Shown here: positions 35,004 to 45,948 of the stretch, piece after piece | How positions within the stretch are numbered: the stretch's first letter is position 1 | How the letters are laid out: each line of letters opens with the position of its first letter | Source: Neospora caninum Liverpool | Lineage: Eukaryota; Apicomplexa; Conoidasida; Eucoccidiorida; Sarcocystidae | Length of the DNA stretch: 64,000 nt | Assembly: GCF_000208865.1 (NCBI RefSeq) | Contig: NC_018389.1 | Location: 310,001 to 374,000, forward strand | Direction of reading: 5' to 3' | Program-made: the position numbers and the translations under genes | The notes under the pieces: generated by a model | The model's database searches: none | Told to the model about the DNA's origin: nothing | Seen by the model: only the letters and a program-made list of their open reading frames with translations

Positions 35004-36056
35004 CTCCAAGTCGAGAGCGAAGATGCAACACACATTGGCGACCAAAACGTATATAAGATTAAAACAATGAAACAAAATCAGAGTCACGCACCGCAACACC
35101 TTCAAATGTCTTCTGTTGCCAAATGTAGCAGCCGTGCAACTCGGAGAAGAGGAGACATGAAATCCTTTTTCAGCTCGTCCGAGGAACCTGTGTATCATTC
35201 GCTTCACTTTTTCAAAACTGCCTCCGCCGCTCGCTTTTGTATCGATGGATGTGGAGAACTAGAGGTCTTGAAGGACAAATGAACAAAATCGCTGAGATTG
35301 TCCCGAGTTCGTGACCGCGAAGGAAGAGGCAAATGCCACCCTCCAGCGTATTTGGAAGATACAGGAAATTCTTCATCCCTTAAAAAACAACTCAGTTTGA
35401 GAGTTCAGTTTTGCATCACCGAGCAGCGCTGGGGGACCGTTTGACAGTAGGAAGACCAAGGAGTTCGGCAAGTCTGGTAGCGAGAAGAGAGCTATTTACG
35501 AAGGCGTAACACAGCCACAACGGGGTTGACTTACCCAAGGAGACACGGAAAGATGGCTGTCCCCGGAAATATTATCGTAGTCAATTTCCTTCGGTCTTGC
35601 GGAACATTTGAAAGCAAGTATGGCATTATCTCACATGCGAGAAGGAAGGAGAGTCTGGAAATGTGAGAGAAGGTGGACACGCAGATGCAGAGAGAACGGG
35701 CATAGGGGTGGGAGGGGCACTGTCGTCTCATCTTCGTGCCTTCTGACGAGCTCTACGCACCACTGATGAGGCAGTCAATTTGGACCTCCTATACACCCTG
35801 ACGACACCAGGGGCGAACGGATCTTGGACACAGAAAAACTGAAGACGCTGGAAGCAACACTCTCTACAACAATAATAGAGTTACCCTCTGACTCCGCGGC
35901 CTTAAGTGAGTGAGAAGAACGGGGCAGTGAGTCGTTATCAAGTCGTGTGGACTGATACTGTAAGAGCTACCAACGTGGGCGTGAGTTTGGTTGGGTGTGT
36001 GTTTCTGATGTAACGGGATGTTTGCATGAGAGGTGACAAGCATCCCGACATGAACA

Positions 36057-36473
36057 ATGGATGTCAGCAGAGAAGGGTGGATGATGGATTCGGGTGCTGA
36101 GTCAGGTTTTGCACAAGGGCAGGGTGCTGTTGTGTTGTGTGCTGAGTGTTGGGACAGAAGATGCGTTCTACCTTCCTACCGAATTGAGGTAATTATCATG
36201 ACGACGCCTGCCATAGATCGGCTCCAACAGGGAGGCATAAACAGAGGTGAAATCCAACAAGATCTTGTGAATCACAAATCGATTTTGGATAGATCTCACC
36301 TGCTCCAGGGGTACCCGGAACTAGCGAATAAATGGTATCGAAGCGACATGCCGCTGCCACCGGAACAGAATACACGAACATTGCTGCCGGAATCGATATC
36401 GAAAAAAGCCGATAAAAACGGCCTTCTGTGCGCACGCTCCACCAAACAGAGCAGCGTCGCCTTCGGACTCTAA
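36057..36473 (+). other. Plus-strand spacer ORF, 138 codons
   Basis: The longest version of the recurring spacer frame. It starts in the single 27-nt unit (MDVSREGWMMD), runs through IDRLQQGGINRGE and WYRSDMPLPPEQN, and ends QSSVAFGL. No family was recognised. It could be an unannotated small gene antisense to the SRS genes, or chance. Confidence 0.22.
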
Positions 36474-36651
36474 ATGAAAACAGGCAGACACGGGCAGAAG
36501 TATTTGCGGCAGAAAAACTGAATTCGCATGTTAAGTCAAGTTTTCTTTGAAGATTATCAAACTACAGGGTCGCTACAACATTGCACAGTTGCTGAAATGG
36601 AGACAGCACCGTGAAACATTCAGCGCCCCACACGGCACATCATCGCAACGA

Positions 36652-37836
36652 TTACAACGAGGCCACGAGGAGCCCGATCAAAGCGGCCGTGCCCGAGACT
36701 GTAGCTACCATTTGACCAGTTGACGACGCAGAGCTTCCGGACCTGACAGTCACAATCACATTGCAGTTCGACGTAGCCGCAACCGTCTGTGAGCCGTCGT
36801 TTGCCCCACCCTTGCTAGTCTTCGCTGTATCATCAGATCCCGAAGAATCTGCCGCGTTGGGAACACAACTCAAACGGAATTGCTGGTTTGATTCAGGAAA
36901 CTCAGTCTCTGGGATTGTCAGCGTAGCGGAACTCTCCGTGTCCGCATTTGTCCACCAGCTCTCCACAAAACCGGGAAGAATACCTGTATAATCCTTCTGG
37001 TTGCACTCCTGAAAGTTTGGGGCCTCAGGGTCGCAGTAGCGAGTTCTGTATGTAGTCGGATGGAGAATACCCTCGGAACCACACTGAAGAGTGAGGGTGT
37101 TGTTTTCTGTTGTCATCTCAACCTTCAGGGGCTCAGGGTTGCTGTTTTTGCCGTACGCGCAGGTGACGACGTTCCTATCCCCAACAGAAGAAGCTCTTGC
37201 TTCGACGGTCACCGTGACCTTGCACGCGTTACGATTTGCTGGCGCAGGGGCAGTGGTTTCTTGGCACCCGACAAGGAAGCTCTTGTCAGACAAAGGAAGG
37301 TCTGCCTCCTCGAGCTGCAGCGTCCATGTTTTTGTGCTTGCTGCCTTTGGTTCCTTACTTTGCTCTTGTTGCGTCTCTGCCCACTTAACATCGCGGTCTG
37401 CTCCGAGGAAATCTTTCAGTTTGACCTCTTTCCCGTCAGCCGTGGTGCCGTCAAACTGGCAGGTGGTATCTTCATCGCTTCGCTTTGGGCCACACACGTA
37501 AACTAGGCTGGCCGGTACCGTCACGAGTTGTGTTCCTGTGCATACCAGGGTAGCAGTGAGACTTTTTTGCGACAGCGTCAGTGAAGTAGCAGCAGGCGTA
37601 GAGGCTGCCGCAGGTGCTCCTGTTAAATTGCAAGTGGCGACCGCATCCCCGAACGTGGGCGCAACAGTCGTGAACTTAGTTTGCAAACGCCGGTGTTGAA
37701 GGCCTTCACTAAGCTGAGCTGCAACGACCTCCCTGCTGCAAAACAGCAAAATTCCAATCATGCACGCTGCCATCCACGTGAGGTCCATCGGGTTCGACCC
37801 TCGACGCCGCTGAAGCGTTTTGCCCATCCTGGCCAT
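36652..37836 (-). CDS. SRS: SRS surface antigen, array copy 5 (394 aa)
   Basis: Single exon from MARMGKTLQRRRG. The leader differs slightly (LTWMAACMIGILLFCSRE). An Ala/Thr/Pro-rich stretch (APAAASTPAATS) replaces the pure alanine tract of sister copies before SLTLSQ. Both domains have all six cysteines, including VCGPKRSDEDTTC in domain 1. Domain 2 and the C-terminus (SSGSDDTAKTSKGGANDG, then the GPI tail ending LLVASL) are almost identical to the 3' half of broken copy 7, with four residue differences over about 170. It is therefore the likely donor or sister of that half. Confidence 0.94.
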   Translation of the reverse strand: MARMGKTLQRRRGSNPMDLTWMAACMIGILLFCSREVVAAQLSEGLQHRRLQTKFTTVAPTFGDAVATCNLTGAPAAASTPAATSLTLSQKSLTATLVCTGTQLVTVPASLVYVCGPKRSDEDTTCQFDGTTADGKEVKLKDFLGADRDVKWAETQQEQSKEPKAASTKTWTLQLEEADLPLSDKSFLVGCQETTAPAPANRNACKVTVTVEARASSVGDRNVVTCAYGKNSNPEPLKVEMTTENNTLTLQCGSEGILHPTTYRTRYCDPEAPNFQECNQKDYTGILPGFVESWWTNADTESSATLTIPETEFPESNQQFRLSCVPNAADSSGSDDTAKTSKGGANDGSQTVAATSNCNVIVTVRSGSSASSTGQMVATVSGTAALIGLLVASL

Positions 37837-38013
37837 CGTTTACACACGTATGATCCACACAGATTCGGTGAGACAAGAGAGCTACACAAAGGGGATCAGT
37901 GGCCAGCAGATCAAGCTAACCAACTCAGCCGCTTAACGTGTCCACACCTGAGAAGAAAATACCAAGAATAAGAAGATGAACACGACGGAACTCTGCCGGC
38001 AGCGGCATCACAG

Positions 38014-38108
38014 TCCGTGAAACCAAGGCGGGTTACCGGGGGGTCAGACTGGCAAGACACGCGCACGAGGAAGTGCCCGCAGGTGACTCGTCCGCGCGGA
38101 AACGGTCA
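38014..38108 (-). promoter_or_regulatory. GC-rich element upstream of SRS copy 5
   Basis: Same block as before copy 1 but slightly shorter (GGTCAGACTGGCAAG) and with GGTGACTCG as second arm; about 178-272 bp from the ATG. Confidence 0.42.
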
Positions 38109-39302
38109 GTCTCCAGGGCGAGAGCGAAGATGCAACAGACGCCGGCGACCAAAACGTATATAAGCTTAAAACAATGAAACAAAATCAGAGTCATGCACCG
38201 CAACACTTTCAATTGCGTTCTGTTGCGAAAAGTAGCAACTGTGCAGCTCGGAGAAGAGGAGACATGAAATCCTTTTTCAGCTCTTCCGAGGAACCTGTGT
38301 ATCATTCGCTTCACTTTTTCAAAACTGCCTCCGCCGCTCGCTTTTGTAACGATGGAAGTGGAGAACTAGGGGTCTTGAAGGACAAATGAACAAAATCGCT
38401 GAGATTGTCCCGAGTTCGTGACCACGCGAAGGAAGAGGCGAATGCCACCCTCCTCCTGCGTATTTGGAAGACGCAGTACATTGTTCATCCCTTGAAACAC
38501 TACTCAGTGTGGACGTTCACTTTCGCATCACTGCGCAACGCTCAGCGACCGTTTGACAGGAGGAAGAGTAAGGAGCTCGGCAAGTCTGGTAGCGAGAAGA
38601 GAGCTATTTACGAAGGCGTAACACAGCCACAACGGGGTTGACTTACCCAAGGAGACACGGAAAGATGGCTGTCCCCGGAACTATTATCGTAGTCAATTTC
38701 CTTCTGTGTTGCAGAACATTTGAAAGCAAGTATGGCATTATCTCACATGCGAGAAGGAAGGAGAGTCTGGAAATGTGAGAGAAGGTGGACACGCAGATGC
38801 AGAGAGAACGGGCGTAGGGGTGGGAGGGGCACTGTCGTCTCATCTTCGTGCCTTCTGACGAGCTCTACGCACCACTGATGAGGCAGTCAATTTGGACCTC
38901 CTATACACCCTGATGACACCAGGGGAGAACGGATCCTGGACACAGAAAAACTGAAGACGCTGGAAGCAACACTCTCTACAACAATAATAGAGTTACCCTC
39001 TGACTCCGCGGCCTTAAGTGAGTGAGAAGAACGGGGCAGTGAGTCGTTATCCAGTCGTGTGGGCTGATACTGTAAGAGCTACCAACATGGGCGTGAGTTT
39101 GGTTGGGTGTGTGTTTCTGAGGTAATGGGATGTTTGCATGAGAGGTGACAAGCATCCCGACACGAACAATGGATGTCAGCAGAGAAGGGTGGATGATGGA
39201 TTCGGGTGCTAAGTCAGGTTTTGCACAAGAGCGCGGCGCCGTTGTGTTGCGTGTTGAGATGAAAAAAGCGATCTACCTTTTTGCCGCTTTGAGGTAATTA
39301 TC

Positions 39303-39521
39303 ATGGCGACGCCTGCCATAGATCGGCTCCAACAGGGAGGCATAAACAGAGGTAAAATCCAACAAGATCTTGTCAATCACAAATCGATTTTGGATAGATC
39401 TCACCTGCTCCAGGGGTACCCGGAACAAGGGAACCGTTGGTATCGAAGCGACATGCCGCTGCCACCGGAAGAGAATACACGAACATTGCTGCAGGAATCT
39501 ATAGCTCAGAAAGGCCGGTAA
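39303..39521 (+). other. Plus-strand spacer ORF, 72 codons (copy 6 unit)
   Basis: Almost the same sequence as 31373-31591, with one residue difference (PPEEN for PPEQN), which shows how recent that duplication is. Confidence 0.2.
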
Positions 39522-39751
39522 AACGACCTTCTGTGCACTCCACCATGCACAGCAGCATCGGCTCCGCGTTATGAATGGAAACCGAGAGAAATGAGCAGTA
39601 GTATTTGCAGTAAAAAAATGAATAGGCATGTTAAGTCAAGTTTTCTTTGAAGATTATCAAACTACAGGGTCGCTACAACATTGCACAGTTGCTGAAATGG
39701 AGACACCACCATCAAGCATTGAACGCCCAACACGACACAACATCACAACGA

Positions 39752-40921
39752 TTACAAAGAGCCTGCGAGGAGCCCGATCAAAGCGGCCGTGCCCGAGACT
39801 GTAGCTACCATTTGACCAGTTGACGACGCAGAGCTTCCTGACCTGACAGTCACAATCACATTGCAGTTCGACGTAGTCGCAACCGTCTGTAAGCCGTCGT
39901 TTGCCCCACCCTTGCTAGTCTTCGCTGTATCATCAGATCCCGCAGAATCTGTCGTGTTGAGAACACAACTCAAACGGAATTGCTGGTCTGATTCCGGAAA
40001 CTCCGTCTCCGGGATTGTCAGCGTAGCGGAACTCTTCCCGTCGTTCACATTTGTCCACCAGCTCTCCACCAAGCTGGGAAGAATACCTGTATAATCCTTC
40101 TCGTTGCACTTTTTCAAGTCTGCTTCCTCAGGGTCGCAGTAGCGAGTTTTATATTTAGGCGGATGGAGCATACCCTCGGAGCCACACTGAAGAGTGAGGG
40201 TGTTGTTTTCTGTTGTCATCTCAACCTTCAGGGGCGCAGGGTTGCTGTTTTTGCCGTACGCGCAGGTGACGACGTTCCTATCCCCAACAGAAGAAGCTCT
40301 TGCTTCGACGTTCACCGCGACCTTGCACACATTTGTCGTACCGGAACCCTTGTTCTTGGAGGGATCGGTGTCTTGACACCCAACAAGGAAGCTCTTGTCC
40401 GTTACAGGAATGTCAGCATCCTCCAGCTGCAATGTCCACGTTCCTGTGTTCCCTGCCTTTGGTTGTTTCTGTGTCCACGTAACCTCGCGGTCCGTTCCAA
40501 GCAAGTCTTTCAGCGCGATTTCTTTGCCATCGGAGGCGAGGCCAGCGAATTTGCATTCCTCACCTTCTTCTTTTTGCGTTGGGTCACACACTTTTGCCAG
40601 GCTCTGTGGTATCATCGTGATCGTTGCTGCCTTACATACCAACGTAGCGGTGAGACTTGATTGTGACAGCGTCAGCGAGGCAGCAGCAGCCGCAGCGGCT
40701 GCGGCAGCAGCTTGTGTTAAATCGCAAGTGGCGACCGCATCCTGGAACGTGGGCGCAACAGTCGTGAACTTAGTTGCCAAACGCCGGTGTTGAAGGCCTT
40801 CACTCAGTTGACCTGCAACGACCTCCCCGCTGCAAAACAACAAAATTCCACTCATGCACGCCGCCATCCACGTGCGGTCCATCGGGTTCGACCCTCGACG
40901 CCGCTGAAGAGTTTTGCCCAT
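39752..40921 (-). CDS. SRS: SRS surface antigen, array copy 6 (389 aa)
   Basis: Intronless. The start at 40921 is the second ATG of the unit, the first being ACG. It has the longest pure alanine run in the array, eleven Ala before SLTLSQ. SAG domain 1 (CDPTQKEEGEEC, KQPKAGNTGTW) is the closest relative of the broken plus-strand gene at 61.2-62.1 kb. Domain 2 carries PKYKTRYCDPEEADLKKC, like copy 1, but its C-terminal spacer is like copy 5. All twelve cysteines, the NNT sequon and the GPI tail are present. Both flanks are near-identical to the two sides of the N gap, so the missing gene is probably a close twin of this one. Confidence 0.94.
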   Translation of the reverse strand: MGKTLQRRRGSNPMDRTWMAACMSGILLFCSGEVVAGQLSEGLQHRRLATKFTTVAPTFQDAVATCDLTQAAAAAAAAAAASLTLSQSSLTATLVCKAATITMIPQSLAKVCDPTQKEEGEECKFAGLASDGKEIALKDLLGTDREVTWTQKQPKAGNTGTWTLQLEDADIPVTDKSFLVGCQDTDPSKNKGSGTTNVCKVAVNVEARASSVGDRNVVTCAYGKNSNPAPLKVEMTTENNTLTLQCGSEGMLHPPKYKTRYCDPEEADLKKCNEKDYTGILPSLVESWWTNVNDGKSSATLTIPETEFPESDQQFRLSCVLNTTDSAGSDDTAKTSKGGANDGLQTVATTSNCNVIVTVRSGSSASSTGQMVATVSGTAALIGLLAGSL

Positions 40922-41106
40922 CCTGGCCGTCGTTTACACACGTATGATCCACAGAGGATCGCTGAGAAAAGAGAGCTACACAAAGGGGATCAGTGGCCAG
41001 CAGATCAAGCTAACCAACTCAGCCGCTTAACGTGTCCACACCTGAGAAGAAAATACCACGAATAAGAAGATGAACACGACGGAACTCTGCCGGCAGCGGC
41101 ATCACA

Positions 41107-41206
41107 GCCCGTGAAACCAAGGCGGGTTACCGGGGGGTCAGCAGTCGGTCAAGACGCGCGCACGAGGAAGTGCCCGCAGGTGACCCGTCACCGCGGACCC
41201 CGTCAG
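41107..41206 (-). promoter_or_regulatory. GC-rich element upstream of SRS copy 6
   Basis: Same block as before copy 1, 186-285 bp from the ATG, with both inverted-repeat arms intact (CGGGTTACC, GGTGACCCG). Confidence 0.45.
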
Positions 41207-42231
41207 TCTCCAGGTCGAGAGTGAAGATGCAAAACAGATTGGCGACCAAAACGTATATGAGCTTAAAACAATGAAACGAAATCAGAGTCACGCACCGCAA
41301 CACTTTCAACTGTCTTCTGTTGCCAAATGTAGCAGCCGTGCAACTCGGAGAAGACGAGAAGTGAAATCCTTTTTCAACTCGTCCGAGGAACCTGTGTATC
41401 ATTCGCTTCACTTTTTCAAAACTGCCTCCCCGCTCGCTTTTGTAACGATGGGACTGGAGACACAGAATTATCAGAGAACAAAATCGTTGAGATTGTCCCG
41501 AGTTCGTGACCGCGAAGGAAGAGGCGAATGCCACCCTCCTCCTGCGTATTTGGAAGATGCACGAAATTCTTCATTCCCTAAAAGATCGACTAAGTTTGGG
41601 CGTTCAGTTTTGCATCACCGAGCAGCGCTGGAGGACCGTTTGACAGGAGGAAGAGTAAGGAGTTCGGCAAGTCTGATAGCGAGATGAGAGCTATTTACGA
41701 AGGCGTAACACAGCCACAAGGGGGTTGACTCACCCAAGGAGACACGGAAGGATGGCTGTCCCCGGAAATATTATCGTAGTCAATTTCCTTCGGTCTTGCG
41801 GAACATTTGAAAGAAGCCGCGGCAGTATCTCGCATTCGAGAGAGAAAACCAGTGTGGAAATGTGAGGGAGGTTGGGCGCACAGGGGCAAAAAGAACGACG
41901 GACAAACGCGGGGGGACTGTCGTCTCATTTTCGTGGCTTCTGACGAACACTATGCACCGCCGATGCGGCAGTCAACTTGGGCCTCCTATGCACACCGACG
42001 ACACCAGGGGCCAACGAATCTCGGACACAGAAAAACTGAAGACCACCTGAAAGCAACACTCTCAACAGCAATAATAGGGTTGCTCTCTGACTCCGCGACA
42101 TTTAGATGAGTGAGAAAAAAGGAACAGTGAGTTGTTGTTCAGTCATGTGGACACATGCAGTAAGAGCTAGAAACATGGGCGTAAGTTTGGTTGGGTGTGT
42201 GTTTCTGAGGTAATGGGATGTTGCATGAGAG

Positions 42232-42615
42232 GTGTCAAGCACACTCAGGCGAACAATGGATGTCAGCAGAGAAGGGTGGATGATGGATTCGGGTGCTAAG
42301 TCAGGTTTTGCACAAGGGCAGGGTGCTGTTGTGTTGTGTGCTGAGTGTTGGGACAGAAGATGCGCTCTACCTTCCTACCGAATTCAGGTAATTATCATGA
42401 CGACGCCTGCCATAGGTCGGCTCCAACAGGGAGGCATAAACAGAGGTGAAATCCAACAAGATCTTGTGAATCACAAATCGATTTTTGATAGATCTCACCT
42501 GCTCCAGGGGTATCCGGAACTAGCGAATAAATGGTATCGAAGCGACATGCCGCTGCCACCGGAAGAGAATACACGAACATTGCCGCCGGAATCGATATCG
42601 CAAAAAAGCCGATAA
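42232..42615 (+). other. Plus-strand spacer ORF, 127 codons
   Basis: Same frame as 36057-36473, beginning TLRRTMDVSREGWMMD and ending PESISQKSR. The 3' end is shorter because a single-base difference introduces a stop. Confidence 0.22.
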
Positions 42616-42849
42616 AAACGGCCTTCTGTGCGCACTCTCCACCAAACAGAGCAGCGTCGCCTTCGGACTCTAAATGAAAACTGGCAGACACGGGCAGAAG
42701 TATTTGTGGCAGAAAAACTGAATTGGCGTGTTAATCAAGTTTCTTTGAGGATTGTCAATCTACAGGGTCGCTACAACACTGCGCAGTTGCTGAAATGGAG
42801 ACAGCACTGTGAAACATTCAGCGCCCCAGACGGCACATCATCGCAATGA

Positions 42850-44035
42850 TTACAACGAGGCCACGAGGAGCCCGATCAAAGCGGCCGCACCAGAGACTGT
42901 AGCTACCATCTGACTAGTTGACGATGCAGAGCTTCCTGACCTGACAGTCACAATCACATTGCAGTTCGACGTAGCCGCAACCGTCTGTGAGCCGTCGTTT
43001 GCCCCACCCTTGCTAGTCTTCGCTGTATCATCAGATCCCGAAGAATCTGCCGTGTTGGGAACACAACTCAAACGGAATTGCTGGTTTGATTCAGGAAACT
43101 CAGTCTCTGGGATTGTCAGCGTAGCGGAACTCTCCGTGTCCGCATTTGCCCACCAGCTCTCCACAAAACCGGGAAGAATACCTGTATAATCCTTCTGGTT
43201 GCACTCCTGAAAGTTTGGGGCCTCAGGGTCGCAGTAGCGAGTTCTGTATGTAGTCGGATGGAGAATACCCTCGGAACCACACTGAAGAGTGAGGGTGTTG
43301 TTTTCTGTTGTCATCTCAACCTTCAGGGGCTCAGGGTTGCTGTTTTTGCCGTACGCGGGTGACGACATTCCTGTCCCCAACAGAAGAAGTTCTTGCTGCT
43401 ACGTTCACCGTGACCTTGCACACCTCGGCATCACCGGAAACCCGATTCTTCATCGGGTTTTTACAGCCAACTAGGAAGATCTTGTCAGACAAAGGTAGGC
43501 CTGCATCCTCTAGCTGTAGCATCCATGTTTTTTGTATTTCGGGCTTGGCGAGGTCCTTTGCGTCAGGTTGTACCTGTTCCCATTGAACATCGCGGCTTGT
43601 TCCGAGCAAGTCTTTCAGCTTGACCGCCTTGCCGTCGGACTGGCTACTGTCGAACTGGCATTCGGTACCTTCTTTGGTTTGCTTTGGATCACAAACTTTT
43701 TCCAGGTTTCCGGGTATCATCGTGATTTCGCTTCCTGTACATACCAAGGTAGCGGTGAGACTAGTTTCTGACAGCGTCAGAGAGGCAGGAGCTGCCCTGT
43801 CTGCTGCAGCAGCGCCAAAACTGCAAGCGGCGACTGCATTATCGATCGATGGATCTACATTGCTGATTTGTCTAGACAAACTCCGACGCAGAAGACCTTC
43901 ACGCGGTTGATTTGCAGCTGCTTGACCGCTAGAAAGCAACAAAGCTCCACCCATGCACACCGCGACCAACTTGCGAGCCTTCGACCTCAAACCCCCGGCA
44001 CGCCGCTGCTGCATTCTCGCCGTCCTCCCCGCCAT
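42850..44035 (-). pseudogene. SRS: SRS array copy 7: chimeric and frameshifted
   Basis: The 5' part (44035 to about 43355) encodes a copy-2-type leader (MQQRRAGGLRSKARK) and SAG domain 1. The 3' part (about 43355-42850) encodes a copy-5-type domain 2 and GPI tail. At 43357-43360 the plus strand reads TACGCGGGTGAC where intact copies read TACGCGCAGGTGAC. This 2-bp loss removes the first cysteine of domain 2 and shifts frame, so translation would stop soon after NVVT. The break lies at the inter-domain linker and where similarity changes parent, so a recombination scar is plausible. A consensus error at a collapsed repeat is the alternative. Confidence 0.82.
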
Positions 44036-44149
44036 TATGAAAATATTCATGAAAACATGACGAGCGTTAAAATTACCACCATATTAGAGGCTTCTTCTAT
44101 CCGCAAAATCGACAATCATACTATAATCCCACCTCTCGAAACACACCAG

Positions 44150-44250
44150 CCGCCTCCCACAGCGGGATGCACACCATCTCCCCCCCAACAGCCTTCGCTG
44201 GCGCCATATCGCCACGGGGGACGATGCCGATGATGACCCGCGTCGGGTAC
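44150..44250 (-). promoter_or_regulatory. GC-rich element upstream of SRS copy 7
   Basis: Matches the element of copy 2 (CTGGCGCCATAT, GATGACCCGCGTCGGG), about 115-215 bp before the ATG. Confidence 0.38.
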
Positions 44251-44381
44251 AATTACTGTGCGCGACCCGCCACAAATGTGTGTTCCTCAAGACTACACAG
44301 TGCTTGCGGCTAGTCGCCGATGGACGGTGAATGACAACAAGAAAGGAAGGTTGTACCAAGCGTCTCGTTTACAGGTTTTTC

Positions 44382-44747
44382 TCATTTCTGGACGTTTGTG
44401 GAAGTGATGGTGGGGTAAGCGGCGGAGGACGAAGGCACCAGTTTCCCTCTGAGTCGTTGACGGCAGTTCCATCTGACCCGTTCCGCCCCTTTATGGTGGC
44501 ACGGATTTAGCGGCAGGCTGCGAAGCTGCGGTAGGAGGCCTCTCACAAGTAAAGCCGCAAAGAGGCTGACTAATGGAGGAAGTGGAGTCCTCAAACAAAC
44601 TGCTATCAACTTCTGGGCCTTGAAATTTACTCCTCCGCGCCGGTGCTGCATGCTTTCTGTCCTCCTCATGCTGAGCACTCTGGAAACGAAATGAGGAAAT
44701 ATTGGAGAAACAAGGGACCAAACAAGGTCAAAGGTGTGAAGTGTCAA
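44382..44747 (-). pseudogene. Degenerate 5' relic of an SRS gene (R2)
   Basis: The frame contains a recognisable SRS leader start (MQHRRGGVNFKAQKLIAVC), preceded by a methionine and MRRTES. It then changes abruptly to sequence unrelated to SAG domains (SLFAALLVRGLLP). It lies about 350 bp upstream of copy 7, exactly as R1 does for copy 2, so relic and downstream gene were duplicated together. Confidence 0.6.
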
Positions 44748-45948
44748 TGGCCAGAGAACCGCTAAATTTCTAACAGAAACACATTCGGGGGAGATGAATG
44801 TTAGAAAGCTTCGGCACGCTTTTCAAGACTCAGGCGCGGGCGGGTTGATGGATCCGGCCAGCCGTGCGGCCCGACGACGGAAATCCCTCGGACGACTTCA
44901 GTCTTCATTCCTCGTATGAATCCAGGCTTCCTTCTCTACTGCCCACAAGACATGGAGACTAGCTAAGCATGTTACATTTTGATTCGCATTCTGCTGCTAG
45001 TTTTTTCGTATCGTGTGCGCAGTGAACGGTCGCATGGGGGAAAACTCATGAGGCGGTTTGATTTGCGACCGACTCGCGCCAGATTTCTTCGGCGTTTCTG
45101 TGACTTCCTCCATCGTCCAGTTCAACGGAAGACAGAACGAGAGGGCAGAACGGTTGTGGATGCAGCAAGGGACAAACTGAGCGGTTCCGTCTATTTGTCT
45201 TCCTTGAGGGAATGATGCAGCAAGTGCTTCATGGGGTTCCACAGTGACAAGGCATCAGAAGGTATCCCCCGCGTTTGGTTACCAGGGAGTTCGACACTTC
45301 AAGTAGCAATCGTCGCTGGCGGTTGAAGACATGTTGACACCAGCAGCCACATGGTGTATGTTGGTTCGAAAGAAAGAGACATCGAGGGGTAATGAGGGTG
45401 CCGGGAAGAAGCAGTGAAAGAAAACGAAATACTTTGACGGACGTAGCGAGCGAGAGAGACTGCGCGTGACCATCTGAGTTGTTTCTTTGAGAGGCTGCTG
45501 TGATTAATTTCAAAAGCGAGCATGTTGGTGTGAGATTTCATTTTGATTCAAATGCACTCATCTGTGTTTTCGAGCACAGTGCTCACACGTTGACCATCCA
45601 CAAACTCAAACTATCCTCGAAGACACGGCACAATTTTAGGGACACAAACCGATTAACCGATGTCGGGCGTGGGCTAAAGGCACGTCGAAGTATAATATAT
45701 TAATGTGTTTCTTCTACACTCTGCTCACATCCCACCTATGTAGCAGCAACAGCAAACACAATGTTTCACCTTTCTACAGGTTTGGCCAGCAGCACCTGGC
45801 GCCATATATCGAGATGCTTCGTCGATAGTTGTACACCCACGTACCTCTTTGGTCGGCAACAAAAGAGTATTATCTCTATCGACAGAAAAGAAAAAATCTT
45901 TTAGGAAACACATTGGTATTCCCACAGAAGTCAAGGATCCCCCTAGCC
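44748..45948. other. Spacer downstream of SRS copy 8
   Basis: 1.2 kb without a supported gene. Part of 45.0-45.6 kb is weakly similar to 47.5-48.0 kb (for example GTGAAAGAAAACGA and CATGTTGGTGTGA), which points to an old duplication of the copy 8 flank. Confidence 0.45.

Larger units (their letters stand above)
22465..44750. repeat. Tandem SRS array with unit of about 3.1 kb
   Basis: Gene 3' ends fall at 22737, 25810, 28742, 33555, 36652, 39752 and 42850. The last four are spaced 3097, 3100 and 3098 bp; the first steps are 3073 and 2932 bp. The exception, 4813 bp, contains the N gap and about two units of spacer. Units comprise an SRS gene and a spacer with several recognisable blocks: the upstream GC element, a block beginning near the motif ATGAAACGAAATCAGAG, a conserved plus-strand frame, and a short 3' flank. 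Confidence 0.9.

Noticed and set aside
41127..41534. 135-codon minus-strand frame repeated upstream of array genes (also 24088, 30123, 31727)
   Set aside because: It includes the GC element and changes length by indels between units; the content is not protein-like. Better read as promoter or spacer.
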